A DNA stretch of 64,000 bases. It comes from Chamaelirium japonicum (Eukaryota > Streptophyta > Magnoliopsida > Liliales > Melanthiaceae). The stretch lies in contig OX393549.1 in assembly GCA_947650365.1 (NCBI GenBank), forward strand, positions 34,938,910 through 35,002,909, in the 5' to 3' direction. A program made the position numbers and the translations under genes. The notes beneath the pieces were generated by a model. The model ran no database searches, was not told where the DNA came from, and saw only the letters and a program-made list of their open reading frames with translations. Positions 12,671 through 24,946 of this stretch are shown here, in pieces (positions within the stretch are counted from its first letter, which is position 1; each line of letters opens with the position of its first letter).

Positions 12671-12769
12671 TGGTACATTCCTTGTAAATTTGATGAACCA
12701 AGAAGGGACCCTGTAGAAATGTTCACCTTCGACCCTTCTTGGTCCATCAAATTTAGAAGGAATGTACCA
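12671..12769. repeat. Inverted repeat, arms about 40 bp
   Basis: TGGTACATTCCTTGTAAATT at the left is matched by AATTTAGAAGGAATGTACCA at the right, with CCAAGAAGGG and CCCTTCTTGG inside the arms. The loop is short. Confidence 0.85.
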
Positions 12770-12779
12770 TACCACCGTA

Positions 12780-13440
12780 TGGACTCATTTGATGGGTCGA
12801 TTTCTCTCCCTCTCCCTCCCTTCTTTCTCTCAAACTCTATCTTTATCTCTCTCTAGTTTATCTCTTTTGTAAGCCTATATATAAAGGCATTAGGGTTTCG
12901 TTTACGAAGGATCATCTATTGTTATTCTGATATTAAAAAACAAGTTCAGATTTCTGAATTCTCATCTTGTGTGACTCGAGATCGTGCCGGGAGCGATTCC
13001 TTGCAACCTGGTGTGGCTCCAGTGGTGTGACACCATAAGTATCTATTATCTTTCTTCTCTTTTGCTGAATTTTCTCGCGATTCACATGTAAAATCTGCAC
13101 AACTCCACTTCTTTTGTTGCAAACCTTGAAATCCATCGCCAGCGCGAAATCTTGCAACCGGAAACCCTTTGCTTGCTGCAATTTATTTCTGTTTTGCTGA
13201 AACTGATTTCAAATTTTGTTTTGATTATCGAAATCATATTAAAAACTGATTTGCATCTTTTTCAATTAATACCCGATGAAAACCCCACTAGTTGGCCTCA
13301 CTTTTTTCTTGTTTTCGAAGCCCGAAAGAGTCAAACTATGAGCTCTTTGTTGCAGGACAGCAATCAGCCCTGACTTTGTTTTCATTATTGTTCTTCTATT
13401 TCCTATAAGACATCCGCAACAAAAGAACCTATTGGCACCG
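12780..13440 (+). mobile_element. Possible LTR promoter region
   Basis: A CT-rich stretch is followed by a TATA box (CCTATATATAAAGG near 12875), GCATTAGGGTTTCG, and leader-like DNA. This fits an LTR R/U5 or a lone promoter, but no terminal repeats were found. Confidence 0.25.
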
Positions 13441-13810
13441 CTCTTTCTTCGCGATCATTAGAGGCTTCAATAATTCGATCTTGATCAATATGTTGAAGTG
13501 CTACGAGTTCTCTGTGACTGACATGAAGTTCGACGTAGTACCTCGGCGGCACATGACTTTAATCATAACTTGAAGCCAACTTGGAAACTAGAAAAAAAGT
13601 AAAAAATCCTTCTGTAATCCATCCAAATTTTTCTTACATGTGTAGAACTTGTGATAGATCTATAATTTAATTGTTCTAAATTAATTGTGTAGTATGGGCA
13701 ATCATATGTGTGTATGAATAATCATCTAGGTATTACAATAGGATTAGGTCTTAGTGTATTGATTGATATTGATTCCGCATAATAGTTAAACTTGCATAAA
13801 ACCTATCGTT
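13441..13810. other. No recognisable feature
   Basis: AT-rich intergenic DNA downstream of the decayed PGK-like gene; nothing identified. Confidence 0.5.
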
Positions 13811-14125
13811 GTCCTCTAGTTCGAAAACACCGTCTGCATCTGTAGTCGTCCAACATCACATAGCATACATAGAAATACATTCTAAGTGAACCTACGCACC
13901 CCTACATAGTGTAGAAATGTCGCTTAAACACTTTGAAGTATGTGTCAATACTTGATTTATGATTATCAGGAGTTTATTGAAAAATACAATCATTTAATCA
14001 ATAATTCTATCATTTCTATAAAATTGCAATATTTCCACATTAACAAAATATTTCCACATAATATTTCAATATCCAGTCCTGTCAAAATATTGGTCGAAAT
14101 CGTGAATCTTGATCAAGGAAAATGA
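13811..14125 (-). repeat. Dispersed repeat R1, copy 1
   Basis: This segment matches 20729-21070 in reverse complement. Shared words include ATACATAGAAATACAT, TTGCAATATTTCCACATT, and an end of the type GAAATCG followed by AAGG. The two copies lie in opposite orientation, one downstream of the PGK-like gene and one inside its long intron. The class is unknown. Confidence 0.7.
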
Positions 14126-14864
14126 TTTTAAGCCTTAAAACTATTTTGAAGAATTAAATCATGTTGACTATCTAAAAGAAACTACAAAAGACAATAATTT
14201 GGACTCAAACTAACACGTAATACACTATACAAGAAAGTAGCAAAAGGATACAAGCAAAAATGACTGTATTAAATTTGCAGTTAAAGCATACAACTTTTAT
14301 CCAAACTTTAGCTCTATTAGGATAACAAAAACATGCCTTAGGTAAGAAAAAAAAAGTCTCAAGGTAAAGGCAAGTGTAGCTGGGAAATAGGGTGATGGTA
14401 TTGGTAGGTAAGAAAATACACTTCTCGGAAAAACTAGCAACAGTTGGAAAACAAGTTTTGAAATTCAAGTGACATTAACCATTGGAAAGCATGTGGCCAC
14501 CAAGGGTACTTAAAAGGTGAAGTAGAGAACGTATGTAAATTGGAACAGAAACACGTATTAGGCTACAGTGTGATGAAATATAGACACAATTTTGCTTGAA
14601 ATCTACAATAAATTCAGCAGTAATACCATAACAATTATCATTAAGTTTAAGCTTAGCTATTAGGTTTATCATTATATATCCTTCTTCACCATATGTTTCT
14701 CTTAACGGCTACATCCCATCAACCTTTAAAATATTTTTTTCACAAACCGCTTCCTCTTCCTCTTCCAAGGCTATGAAAGTGAAAAATCTCCAATTATGTT
14801 TTACAAATAAAACATTTTTTCAATTTCACCTCAACTTAATAACAAATTCTATTTTACTAAAATT
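14126..14864. other. AT-rich DNA where the lost 3' half of the PGK-like gene would be expected
   Basis: On the minus strand this should hold the remaining exons. I find no frame resembling the end of a PGK fold or a methyltransferase motif such as DIGSGNG. No other feature is seen. Confidence 0.5.
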
Positions 14865-14947
14865 TCAGCATTTTTTATGATGCTTTTTTGTGCCCTTTGT
14901 TTTTACTATATCTTTCAAGGCTTCGTTTGTAATATCAGCAACCATAC
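14865..14947 (-). pseudogene. Decayed seventh exon of the PGK-like gene
   Basis: Following the exon that ends at 15070 (phase 1), the minus strand here reads GMVADITNEALKDIVKTKG and then a stop at 14865-14867. The phase needed to join is correct, and VADI-x4-L-x-DI fits the V-D-x-GP-x-S(T)-x-x-x(F/I) stretch that follows this point in PGK proteins. But no AG acceptor precedes it (the sequence is CGCATTG where CAG would be expected), and the frame closes after about 27 codons. The gene is probably dead or truncated from here on. Confidence 0.5.
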
Positions 14948-15069
14948 CAATGCGAAGATTAGAAAAATAAAAGGAAAAGGCACATAGAAAATTCAGTTGA
15001 GCTCGAAGAAGTGGCATGCCATAAAATTAAGTTAAGCTCTACGTTAAAGAACAATAAACTGCATATTAC

Positions 15070-15355
15070 CAGTCAAGATTCCATCAGAAGGAAATATATC
15101 TAAAATCTCCGGGTGGCAATTATTAACACACCGAAGATCACTTGGAAAATATATTGGGATATTCCTTTGGTGGGCAAGCTGAATTAATTCTAATGCTTCT
15201 CCAACAGCATCATATTCCAGAAAATGTGAGGGAGCAGATTTTCCTAAGGCATACATTACTTGAAATGCTAGCACACCAACAAAAATTAGCCCATCACTTA
15301 TGGAAGCTAAAAGGCGCAAAGCGTTCACCTTTTCTAAGAAATTACTCCCTCCAAT
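15070..15355 (-). CDS. PGK-like gene, exon 6
   Basis: The acceptor is GTGATACAG before 15355 and the donor is CTG/GTAATA after 15070. It encodes IGGSNFLEKVNALRLL through DIFPSDGILTG. This is the PGK hinge region: IGG-x-K of the nucleotide side is present as IGGSNF, without the usual Lys. Length 286 nt, ending in phase 1. Confidence 0.75.
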
Positions 15356-18300
15356 CTGTATCACAGATTCACAATACACTCGAATTAGATGAACTTCATT
15401 ATATAATAGTATAGAAAAACATCAACCCAAAAAATTCTGTATCTAGATTTTATAACCAAATAGAAGATGAATTAGTTCCCCTCATAAAAATTGTTTGCTA
15501 ATCTCTGACTACAAAAAAGAAAACATAATCTTCTCAAAACTACATGATTGGCGAGCACAGGATTTGTCATGCTCACTAAATTGATCAAATTTGTAGGAGA
15601 ATACATCCAACATATACCACCAAAACCCAAAACTACGAAAAGATGTGTTCGGCTCATATCAAATGAATGGCAAGCAATAGGATCAGTGGATTCACTAGTT
15701 CGCTTAAATTTCTAGGATCATACATCCATACCATGCTAAGTTCCAAAATCCCCTCTGATGCCTACAATGTCACAGCCCTAGTGATCCAATCCCTCTCTCA
15801 CATTGTTGAATGAAAGTTGTGCAATATCAAGCCATAAAATGAGCTAGGAGTAAAAAGTAAAGTAAACTAAAAATAAAAGATTATCTCATGAGCAAGTCTA
15901 TTTTTTAGGCAACAAAGATCATGGCATGAAAAGTTTATGCTTCTAAAAAAATTAGGAACAAATGTTCATAGTAAGTTCGATGTATCCAAATCAGTGTAGA
16001 GTCGATAAGTACAGAGTACCAAATGATATAGGAGAAAGGACATACAATCGCCATATATGGTTGCTTGGTGATTTCTCTGATTTTATTTAACCGGAGTAAT
16101 TCTTCGTCAAAATGGAAACCAGCCATAGATGCATAGCAAAAGCGAGGAACACCAACAGTTGATGCTAGAATTTTATGAGATATGGAAAAAGCATCGTTAA
16201 CAAAGATAACAGCACCAGATGATAATTTCTCTGAAAACGCTGAGCAATTGGCAAGTTCTTCTCTGAATTTTGTAAGGTTGTCCAGAAGAAGAATGTTTGT
16301 TTTCTCAAACTCTTTCGTCTTCAACTGCGCCAAATAGGAAACACCATTTGCAGGTACAACCTTTATTTGTAGTAGTGATGATAAATGATCTGTAAATAAA
16401 TGACGATCAATGTAAATTTGAATCAGTCAAGTAGGGATAACCAAATCCAACTATTTAAGTAGCAAGACAACATATGAAGTTGACAAAAATATTGGGGTTT
16501 TTATTCTCTTTCCAAACTACAACTTACAGCGCGCCTAAACATATAGCAACACAAAGGATGTCAAAAGTAACATCAGATGATCAAAATCGAATTCTACGAA
16601 AGATCAAAATAATAATGCAACCTAGACAAAGATATCAGCTTTATGTGGTTAAGAACAAAGACGAGTGTATGAGGAGCCAAATATTACTGACCTGCAACAG
16701 ACTCCATAGAGAGAAGCACGGAATCACGGGATCGACCCCAGTTGCTAACTAGAAGTACTTTGGCCCTAGCATTATGTAGATATTTGATAGTAGAAAGGGC
16801 TGTGTTTACTGAGAGAGTATTAAAGTCCAATGCTTCTAGCAGAAGAGCGGAGTCAAATCGTACTATGACAACCTCTCCATGAAGCTTTTCAATTGGGAAC
16901 TTCCTAAGAGTTTGTACACATGGAAACAAATTTGAGTCACCACTATCAAATGCTTTGTTCTGTAGACAGTAAACATAACAAAGGATTATGTTGGGAAGAA
17001 ATAGTATAGCTGGCAATAGGATGACTACTTTATAGCTACATGAACAAGGAGCTTCTAAGAGTTCGCACATATGCAAAGACATTTGGTTTTAAGTACAGAT
17101 GTTGCCCTATAAGAAAAAACAAAAAAAGAAGGCTAACCAATAAGAGATCATTCTATGACTTTGGATATGATATGGCATAAAAATATCAGAATGAAGAATT
17201 AAATAGTACCTTTCATACTATGACTTCGGATATGATATGGCATAAAAAAATCAGGATGAAGAATTTACGATTTCCTGGCTGCTCCAAGATATAGCTGAAA
17301 CAAAAGTTGCACATTGATTGAAGAGCAATGCATAGTGCATACACATGATCAACAAACTTTTGATGGATTTGAAGTTTACCTATGTGCTATGTCTAGAGTT
17401 ATTTCATCCTCTACATATGAAGAAGCCATACATTTTAACTGAATTATTTTTTAATAAAAGTCACATGTAAAGGAAATGAAGTAATGCATCCATGTGATTA
17501 TGATCAACCGACTTTGCTGGATTAGGATGCATTGCATTTATACTATATCTTTAGGTATCATTGCAGACACATTTGCCCCACATAACTGAGTTCTCGCCTC
17601 TCCTTACATCTTGGGTTGTACTTCCAGAGTCCAAACGTCATGTGCAAGCATCGAGACTACGTTGGTGAAGATGGATGAAGCATCCTAACTAACCGTTGGA
17701 TTTAAACATCTTAATCAGCTCTTTTCAATTGTATGCTTGTTGCTAACACTTGACAAAAAGAATTAAAAATATAGTTTCGTTGACTGCCAATAACTGGAAA
17801 GTTCGTCTGGACTCTGGATCCAGGAAACTAGGGGCTTATAGGGCGGTGTTTGGGGTAGTAATTCACTGTTTGAAAATTTGGGGATTACGAGAACCAAGAA
17901 AATATTTGGTTTGTTGTAAACATAATTACTATACGATGTCAAACCTTGGTATAGCACACATGGGGATGATGGAGGGAAGAACACTAGCCTCACACTAGTT
18001 GTGTGCAAGGAATCACTCCAAGAATCAAGGCCTCAGACCTTTAGGGTTTGAGATAAGCCCTCTTTCCTTCTTTCATACATCATTCCCTAAACGGCATTAC
18101 TATATGGCTTATATAGTTTCCCCAACTTGGAGCACAAGCAAGATAAAGACCCAAAGGCTTGACAAGATCAACCCAACAAGATGGCCCAACACCAGCCCAA
18201 CATGACAACTTAAGCATAGATGAACTACAACACACCCAAATACAAATACATGACTCAACACAGCCCGATAGCAGCGAAAACTTTGGTGAGGTCGCAAGTG

Positions 18301-21300
18301 AGTTCTTCCTATACCATGTGACAAACCAAAGCTTGGGCCTTGGAGCCTTGTTTCCTTATCCATGCGTACACTTTGAGGGGGTGTTGTCATCAGTCTCCAC
18401 CACTATAAAGGGTATTTATTCTTTTAGTATTTTTTCTCTTTTTATGGCTAACCATAGTCATAGATTCTGACATGTCCTTGTTTGGTTCATCCTTCTCTTC
18501 CTATGCATCACTTCCCCTTCATTGAATATGCACAAGTTGACAAAAATATGCACAAGTTTGACCAAGCAAATCCGACCTCTCTAAAATTGTTTGTAGGCAA
18601 CTTAAGATTACTTCATTGTACACATCGATTTCCATCTCTTCGATAACTCTTTCGCTTTGACCCTCCAACACTTCAATCTTTCTTGTTATAAGTTATAACT
18701 ATACTTGGCCCCCTATATACTAGATCATCCAAATCTGATCCAATTACACCTAAACTAGTTCAAAGTTCAAATTGGCTCCACACAGTTCCATACCCCTTAA
18801 ATACATTTTTCCTCTCCTATGTCCTTTTTCAATTTATGTTTATTTGCTTTATTTTCCTCCGTCTGCCCATATTATCTTTTTATGGTCCTTCCGCTGATGC
18901 CTTTTTCATCTTTTAACATTTACCATTCACTCGCCAAAATACATTGTGTTGTTTGCTATGCAGCTTATGCCTGATGGGGCATCTAATGGTTGTAATATGT
19001 AGGGATATATTGATGAGATGGATTCTACCCCCTTTTGAGATGGATATGAGCTTATTCACCTTTCTTCTACGAAAGTTGCTTGGGACAATCATCTGGGTTT
19101 TCTTCTTTTTCTTATCGACGCATTTGTGTGGGTGCATGGGTGGGTGGGCGTGGAGAGGGAGAAGGGGGGTATAGTTCATTAGAAAGGAAGGAGAAAAGTA
19201 CACAAGATTAGTCAAAGGTGACTAAAAGAAAACTCAAAAAAGCTTACAAGACAACTTCTCGATCTTCTTCTTAGGTTTTCGTTTCCCATATAAGGTTATC
19301 ATCCAAGGCTTGACCAGGAAACCAATCTGCTTCAAAATATTTCCTTATTGTTTGATTTTTGTATATAAAAATATTCTCTCCGTTCAAATGCTCTAACATA
19401 TTGCTAAAATAGTAAAACCAAGATATCATAGGCTAAGAGCTAGTTAGATGGGACTCTGCTCTCCCTCCGATTAGTAAAAAGAGATCGTAGACTTCCAAAT
19501 CTATCAAACCTTTTGGGGATGTAAGTTCAGAGTGGGCATGTTCATGAGTACCACCTCTAACCAAATTGACTCATGTTTGGCAGGATGAACAGAATGTCCA
19601 AGAGTTCTCCGCCATTGTTAGGGATTGTTGAATATAGCTTTCTACATTCAAGCCTTACATTTAGGTATTGAGTGGTCAACAATGCATCTTCCAGTTTCTA
19701 ATACAGTTGAAGCTCCTATACAAAGGCACATGCAGCCTTGTTCATTTCTATCTTCATTCCTGAGTCTCTAAATCATCCTTGTAGATCTGATTGTTCAAAA
19801 TACTCGTTGGCATCAATAGGCGCCTCTTATTGTTCCTAACCCACCATGATGCTTGCTGCTCCGCAATGCTCTAGTGCACCTCGAGGACTTTATCTCGTTC
19901 CTCCTCTAGAGAGTTTTTTTTTGGGTATACCCTTATGTCGATATCATAGGATTGGCAGCCACCTAATTGAGACACATGTCCAAGCCCTACCACGAAGCAG
20001 CAGGATGTCATTTACAATGCATCTCTTATACTATGACAAAGTCTTGTTGTGTCTTATTATCACCATGTCATTTGTAATTTAACAAACAATTTGTTTTCAT
20101 TTATATCCCCTTCATAAATGCACAAAGGTTTGTTCACATTGGGGACCAACTTTCAACTCAGCAACGCAAATCAATCATGAAAAAACTTCAAACATATGTG
20201 GTAAATGAAACATGGGAAACATGTTGGGGTGTCTAGCTAGACAAAAACCTAACAAGTTGGATATGATTAAACCAGAAGAATATATGCTTATAATAGCTCC
20301 AAAAGTCCGTCGAAAAGTAGGACTATTTTTTAAATTTTACAAGCTTCAAGTACCTTATCCTCTAGACTTTCCCTTTCTAACCCTAGGAGGTAAATCTTTC
20401 AATATGATGACCCCATAAACTATATGACGAAGTGTTCAACCAAAGCTGTTAGAGGAGCTGCAAGACAAATATCCCAAAAAAATAAGAGGCAATTGATGAG
20501 TAGGAGTCATGGCCCAGGTATATTTCTTAAAGAGGATTACAGTGTATCTGAGCTAGAGAGAGTTCAAGCTTATTGACATCCTCAAGAAACTAGAGTTCCA
20601 AGTCCTACCTTCTAGTCCTAAATAACGATGACCCGCTTCCTTAACAACAATATTCCTGATATATTACTCTTTCGGGAGACTTGCTAGTACTAATGGATAT
20701 TGCCACTTAACTCTCTACCATTACAGCCAAGGTCTGAAATTTCGATTTCGAACAATATTACAACACTGCAAGATATGGAAATATTGCGTGGAAATTTTTT
20801 GACAATGTGGAAAAATTGCAGTTTTTTTAAGAATGTTGGAAATATTGATTCAATGATGGAATTTTTTAATTAAATTCTAGAAAATTATAAATCAAGCATA
20901 GATACATTGGAAATATTGATTCAATGATGGAACTTTTGAAACTCTGTAAAATAATAAATCAAGCATAGATACATACTTTTGAACACTTAAATCACATTTC
21001 TATATTATCTTGGGTTGTAAAGCTCAACATGGCATGTATTTCTATGTATGTTGTGTAGATGCATGATAGTCTAAACATAGAAATTATGGGGAATATTGTT
21101 TTTGCAAAAATGAAATTTGATCATTGTAGATTTACAAAATGTATTCAACATATCCAAAATTTAAGTGATTACATCAACAATAAGAACTAATTTGCAATAA
21201 TCCCCAAAATTTTGAAAGGTAGATCAATATGTTCAGTGATTAATCCCCAAAATCGGAAGTAAGAATAGCAAGAATTAATTTTGCAATAATCCCCAAATTT

Positions 21301-24049
21301 TTGAAAGGTAGATTCAATATGTTTAGTGATTAATACCCAAATCAAAAGTAATAGATTTGATATTCTTACACCCTCATGCTATCAATTAAACAACTATATA
21401 CATATTAATTGAAATAAATCAAGTTTTACTGTTTTTATTTTTTTCGGAAGGAGCGCTTTGATCCGATCGAACAAACGATCTGATGCATTTTTCATTGATT
21501 GGATCTCCCTAAAATGGGGTTAGGTGGAAGGTCTAATACCCAAAAACCAAATTCCAAAGAAAAACCACACTGAAGAAGTCGAACGAATGAATTTTAGGGT
21601 TAGTGATAAATTTCCTGGAATTTCTTGAACTATCCTGGAAACTTCGAGAAACTTCAGAATGTTCCGAGAAAGTTCATGATATATCGCGATATGTTGTGAA
21701 ATATCCAGCACTTTCAGGTCGCTTGCTATTGTTTTGTACACTACGTTTTGGTACTTCATAAAACCGAAATATTTCGTGAAATATCACAAAATATTATGAT
21801 ACTTTGATACTCGATTACAGAGTATGCGTTATTGATGACAACCCCTATTAGCCAACAAATGACATTATTGAGGACATCACGACCATCCAACCATGAACGA
21901 GAAATTCAATAGAGGAACCATGAATGAGAAATGCAATACATACGAACCATTAACGAATTCATCAAGGGGTTGACAAGATTGAGTTGAGGTGAAGTGAACA
22001 GTTGTTCCAACTCCTATCTAAGTCATACTTGATGGAGCCGAGTTTTCTCGTTGGGCGGGAATTATGTAATAGGTCCTATGGGTTTGGGCCCTTTTTTCTT
22101 CGGGCTTAACTTCAGTTCTTTCGACAACCTACTTTAGATGTACCTCTATTGTTCATATTTCATATAACCTTGGGACTTGTAAATTAGTGGCAAACTATTG
22201 AGTTTCTAGAGGTGATTGTTTTCTTAAGGTGTGGGGGGTATCCACGTCCATTTAAGAATATTGTGTGCATGTCACGTGCTTACCTAAGTAGTATGACAAG
22301 TAACTAAAATATCAAAGGAGCTCTACAGGACTAATCGATCAAGGGGCCTTTTCCACACATCAAGGATGTGTGGGACTTAATTATTTATCCCAAGAGGACG
22401 CAACAAATAGAACTATGATCCCCTCTTAGATTAGCATGAAGCCATACTACGCCCCTAATTTTTGGTTCACGATGCTTCCAATGATGGGAAAGGGGACCTA
22501 TTGGGATATGATTTCTCTATCGGGTGATGTTAGTGCTTCTTTTTACCTTTTCTCCCCCGCTCAACATTATTCTCTTTCTAATTCTATTGATTTCTCTTCA
22601 GTCTTTACCATCAATGCCCTTAACTTCCCTATTTCCCAACTATCGTTGCTGCTACCCCGCCTATCACAATCACTGGATATTTTTTAGACTTCCTTTGTAT
22701 CATCGCCTATGTGAAACCATTTGATCAAAGGGTGCCAATGACAGGGTATCGCCTTCGCATTAAGTGAGATACATCCTTGGCTTCACCGCTCCTCAATCTA
22801 CCTTTGTAACGGTTTCCATATGTTCTTCCACAAATATTTGTACTATTAGTGGGCTTCCCCTTGTCTTGAGATTAATTTGCTCCGACTATCCAAGCCTTGG
22901 AATTGCTAAGGAACATGCATTAGGACATATCCCCAACTCATGACCGTCGATCTTATGGTACTTCCTTTCATTATATTATGCCAGTGATATTGCAGATCTC
23001 TGTGGTGCTTTGTGCTTATGCTTGTTCATGAACATAATACTATAGGCCAACAACTTGCTGATTTAAGTCTGCATGTTATTTCTTGGATAGTTGATCACTT
23101 ACAAATTTACAATTAGAGTAATCGCTTGTGGATGGTTGTTATGCTGAAAATGAAGTTGGAAACGTGGGATCAGGTCCCTGTCTGGTTCTCCAAAATTACT
23201 TATTGCATAGTGGTCCACAGGAAACCCACCATCTATGATAGAATTGGAGAAAGATTTAACATACTATAAATGAAAAGTTAATTTTTCTTCCAATTTTTTC
23301 AATGTTCTTGTTCAACTTGATTTAATATATTAGATTTGTTTGAAATCCATTTCTGTGGTTTAATTGTTCAAAGCATGCCCATATTAGATATTCAAGGAGA
23401 ACAAGATTCGCAAGAACATAGCATTCCTTACCATCTTTGTGTATTCGAGTAGTACTTGTAGGCTCGCCAAAGTTATGTATCACACTATCACCACGTGCTG
23501 ATCATGCATTAGTCCAGAATGTACAGTACAATCATTTTCGAAACAACAGATAGGAGCACGATAAACTATAAACCTTGGCTAAAAGCATTCTTCAAATAAT
23601 AGAACATGGTATCATTTTCAATCATGATGCCCTCTTTAATTGAATGGTCATGGTAAATAGTTAACTACATTACGAGATTTGAAGTATGAACCACATGACA
23701 AAATATTACCGATATTTGAGGATGATATTTCTTTGTAGAATCCATAACTTGCCAGCACATGACTCCAATGTGGTAGCTATAAAATCTCATGCGACCTAGA
23801 GACAAAAAATTTGTTAGTAATAAAGAAAAAAACTGAAAGGGTAAAGGAAAAGGTAGACAACTACATAGATCATTATCATAATAGTAAAAAATAACCTGAA
23901 AAGGTTTGAAGCTGTCCACATGTCCAAAAGGAACCAATGTTATTGGTGGACGAGCATTGGTATTGAGCAAGCAACGACATCGAGCCAGAACGATACTGAT
24001 ACGGATGAATGAAGCTCGAAGTGTGAAGAACAACCAGAGGCTGAATCAT
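15070..24049 (-). CDS. Divergent phosphoglycerate-kinase-like protein with organelle presequence, 5 coding exons, 3' end lost
   Basis: Five coding exons (24049-23896, 23795-23710, 16959-16692, 16389-16046, 15355-15070) have GT/AG borders and join in frame for 1138 nt (about 379 codons) without a stop. Residues 1-60 (start MIQPLVVLHTSSF) are Ser/Arg-rich with almost no acid, like a plastid or mitochondrial presequence. From about residue 93 the PGK N-domain follows in order: VVIVRFDSALLL, TIKYLHNARAKVLLVSNWGR, LLLDNLTKFREE, VNDAFSISHK, MAIIGGSNF, LIFVGVLAFQVMYALG. Substrate residues are altered: the Asn of R-x-D-x-N, the His of SHLGR, the Arg of ENxRF and the Arg of HRAHAS are all changed, so kinase activity is unlikely. 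From memory, plants have a PGK-like domain fused to a tRNA (guanine-N7) methyltransferase with exactly such substitutions; the C-terminal half is missing here. Direct joining across the 6.75-kb intron is phase-compatible, but an extra exon cannot be excluded. Confidence 0.7.
15356..16045 (-). other. Intron 5 of the PGK-like gene
   Basis: A 690-bp AT-rich intron with a GTATGT donor and a polypyrimidine-poor but canonical CAG acceptor. Two similar words (GGCGAGCACAGGATTTGTCA and GGCAAGCAATAGGATCAGTG) suggest a diverged internal duplication at about 15540-15730. Confidence 0.6.
16046..16389 (-). CDS. PGK-like gene, exon 5
   Basis: The acceptor is TTATTTACAG before 16389 and the donor is ATT/GTATGT after 16046. 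After two bases completing an Asp codon, it encodes HLSSLLQIKVVPANGVSYL through KQPYMAI. It holds LLLDNLTKF and FVNDAFSISHKILASTVGVP, the PGK NDAF-x-x-(A/S)H motif. 344 nt, ending on a codon border. Confidence 0.8.
16692..16959 (-). CDS. PGK-like gene, exon 4
   Basis: The acceptor is TGTCTACAG before 16959 and the donor is GCAG/GTCAGT after 16692. It encodes NKAFDSGDSNLFPCVQTL, then the start of the PGK fold (VVIVRFD, TIKYLHNA, VLLVSNWGRSRD). 268 nt, ending in phase 1. The following intron is 302 bp. Confidence 0.8.
17940..18395 (-). mobile_element. Possible LTR remnant in the long intron
   Basis: On the minus strand TGATGACAACACCCCCTC (near 18390) resembles an LTR start. A TATA box (CTATATAAGCC, near 18112) and a leader with GGGCTTATCTCAAACCC-like words follow. 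No second copy and no target duplication were found. Confidence 0.3.
20729..21830 (+). repeat. Dispersed repeat R1, copy 2, with internal tandem duplications
   Basis: It matches 13811-14125 in the opposite orientation over its first part. It contains two tandem duplications. One has a unit of about 70 bp, starting at 20836 and 20907 (TTGGAAATATTGATTCAATG, AATCAAGCATAGATACAT). The other has a unit of about 110 bp at about 21185-21350 (TTGCAATAATCCCCAAA, AAAGGTAGAT-CAATATGTT-AG). The right part (21600-21830) repeats GAAATAT and TTCG-GAAA words. Class unknown. Confidence 0.65.
23710..23795 (-). CDS. PGK-like gene, exon 3
   Basis: The acceptor is TTGTCTCTAG before 23795 and the donor is TCG/GTAATA after 23710. 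After two bases completing a Gly codon it encodes RMRFYSYHIGVMCWQVMD to HPQIS and ends on a codon border, matching the phase-0 start of exon 4. Confidence 0.65.
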
Positions 24050-24054
24050 CACCC
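23896..24054 (-). CDS. PGK-like gene, exon 2 with start codon
   Basis: The acceptor is CGTTTTTAG before 24054 and the donor is TTTTCAG/GTTATT after 23896. The first Met (24049-24047) opens MIQPLVVLHTSSFIHPYQY and continues to CGQLQTFS, a presequence-like stretch. I chose this start because the upstream leader exon has an in-frame stop before the junction. Confidence 0.65.
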
Positions 24055-24591
24055 CTAAAAACGAGAGAAAAAATTGCCAATTGATACGAAAGAATATACA
24101 ATGGTTGATGAAAATTTCAATAAACCAAATCTATGAGAATTGTAAAGAAATCGGGCAGTATGATGCCTTATTACATGATATTTGCAAAAGTGCAAATTTG
24201 CAGCATAGTAATATTCAATATAAGCTATATAACTAAACATGATTAATCACTTTCTAAAACAAAACTGATGGAGATACTTGAAAAGGTGATCTTCTAAAAG
24301 ATCAAAAAAAGAAGAGAGAAGCCCTGTCAACATTATAATATCAACCTTTTCAATTTGCAAGCTCTGATCTTATCCAACAAAAGTTGGAAAGAAGTTGAAA
24401 TGAAAATTTTAGGAGCTAATGGCTGAAGAGGAGAAGAGGTTATTTGACTCAACATCTTTATGCACAGATTGAGTGCTGTAGTTCAGTGAGAAAGCCGCTA
24501 ACATGGGTTGGGCTTCAATTTCGTGTTGGGATTTTCGATGCGAGGAATCGAATGGAAGAAAGAAACGAGAGGAGGGTCGATGGAGACGTAC

Positions 24592-24840
24592 CTTCGTCAG
24601 TCCCAGCTTTGCATGGGGAGTGGAGGGTCAATGGAGACGAGGCAGAAGCTTTACGCCTTCAAGCAATTCCTTCCCCCCCCCCCCCCCCACCGCTTCACGA
24701 GTGAGCGAGGGGAGTGGGATAAGGCTCTCGGACGCGGGAAAGGTGTCGAGGCGCTTTGGCTTGGGGGAGTACGCTGCGATGAGCGTCCGACAAACTGAGA
24801 CTGAATGAAATTAGAGGATTTCCAACGTACTCCTAGATCC
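24592..24840 (-). other. PGK-like gene, probable 5' untranslated first exon
   Basis: The minus strand here is GC-richer than its surroundings and ends in a strong donor, GACGAAG/GTACGT (exon end 24592). It contains a poly-C/G tract (24673-24688), and its open frame stops before the donor. The upstream limit is a guess; no clear TATA box was seen. Confidence 0.5.
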
Positions 24841-24946
24841 ACTCCCTATTCTATGGAGCTATACAGGCTTTTCAACATAATAAGGAGTCAATTTTTGGAA
24901 CCATGGCAAGGGACTCTTAGAGCCGCTCACTACTTGAGAAGACCAA

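Larger units (their letters stand above)
16960..23709 (-). other. Long intron 3 of the PGK-like gene, filled with repeats
   Basis: About 6.75 kb between exons 3 and 4. It holds a near-duplicate of about 45 bp (17153-17190 and 17215-17255, both with GACTTTGGATATGATATGGC-like words), an LTR-like stretch near 17.9-18.4 kb, and repeat R1 copy 2 (20.73-21.83 kb). The rest is unremarkable AT-rich DNA. The open frames inside are short and have no recognisable domain. Confidence 0.5.

Noticed and set aside
15142-15414. Plus-strand 90-codon frame
   Set aside because: Shadow of PGK-like exon 6 on the minus strand.
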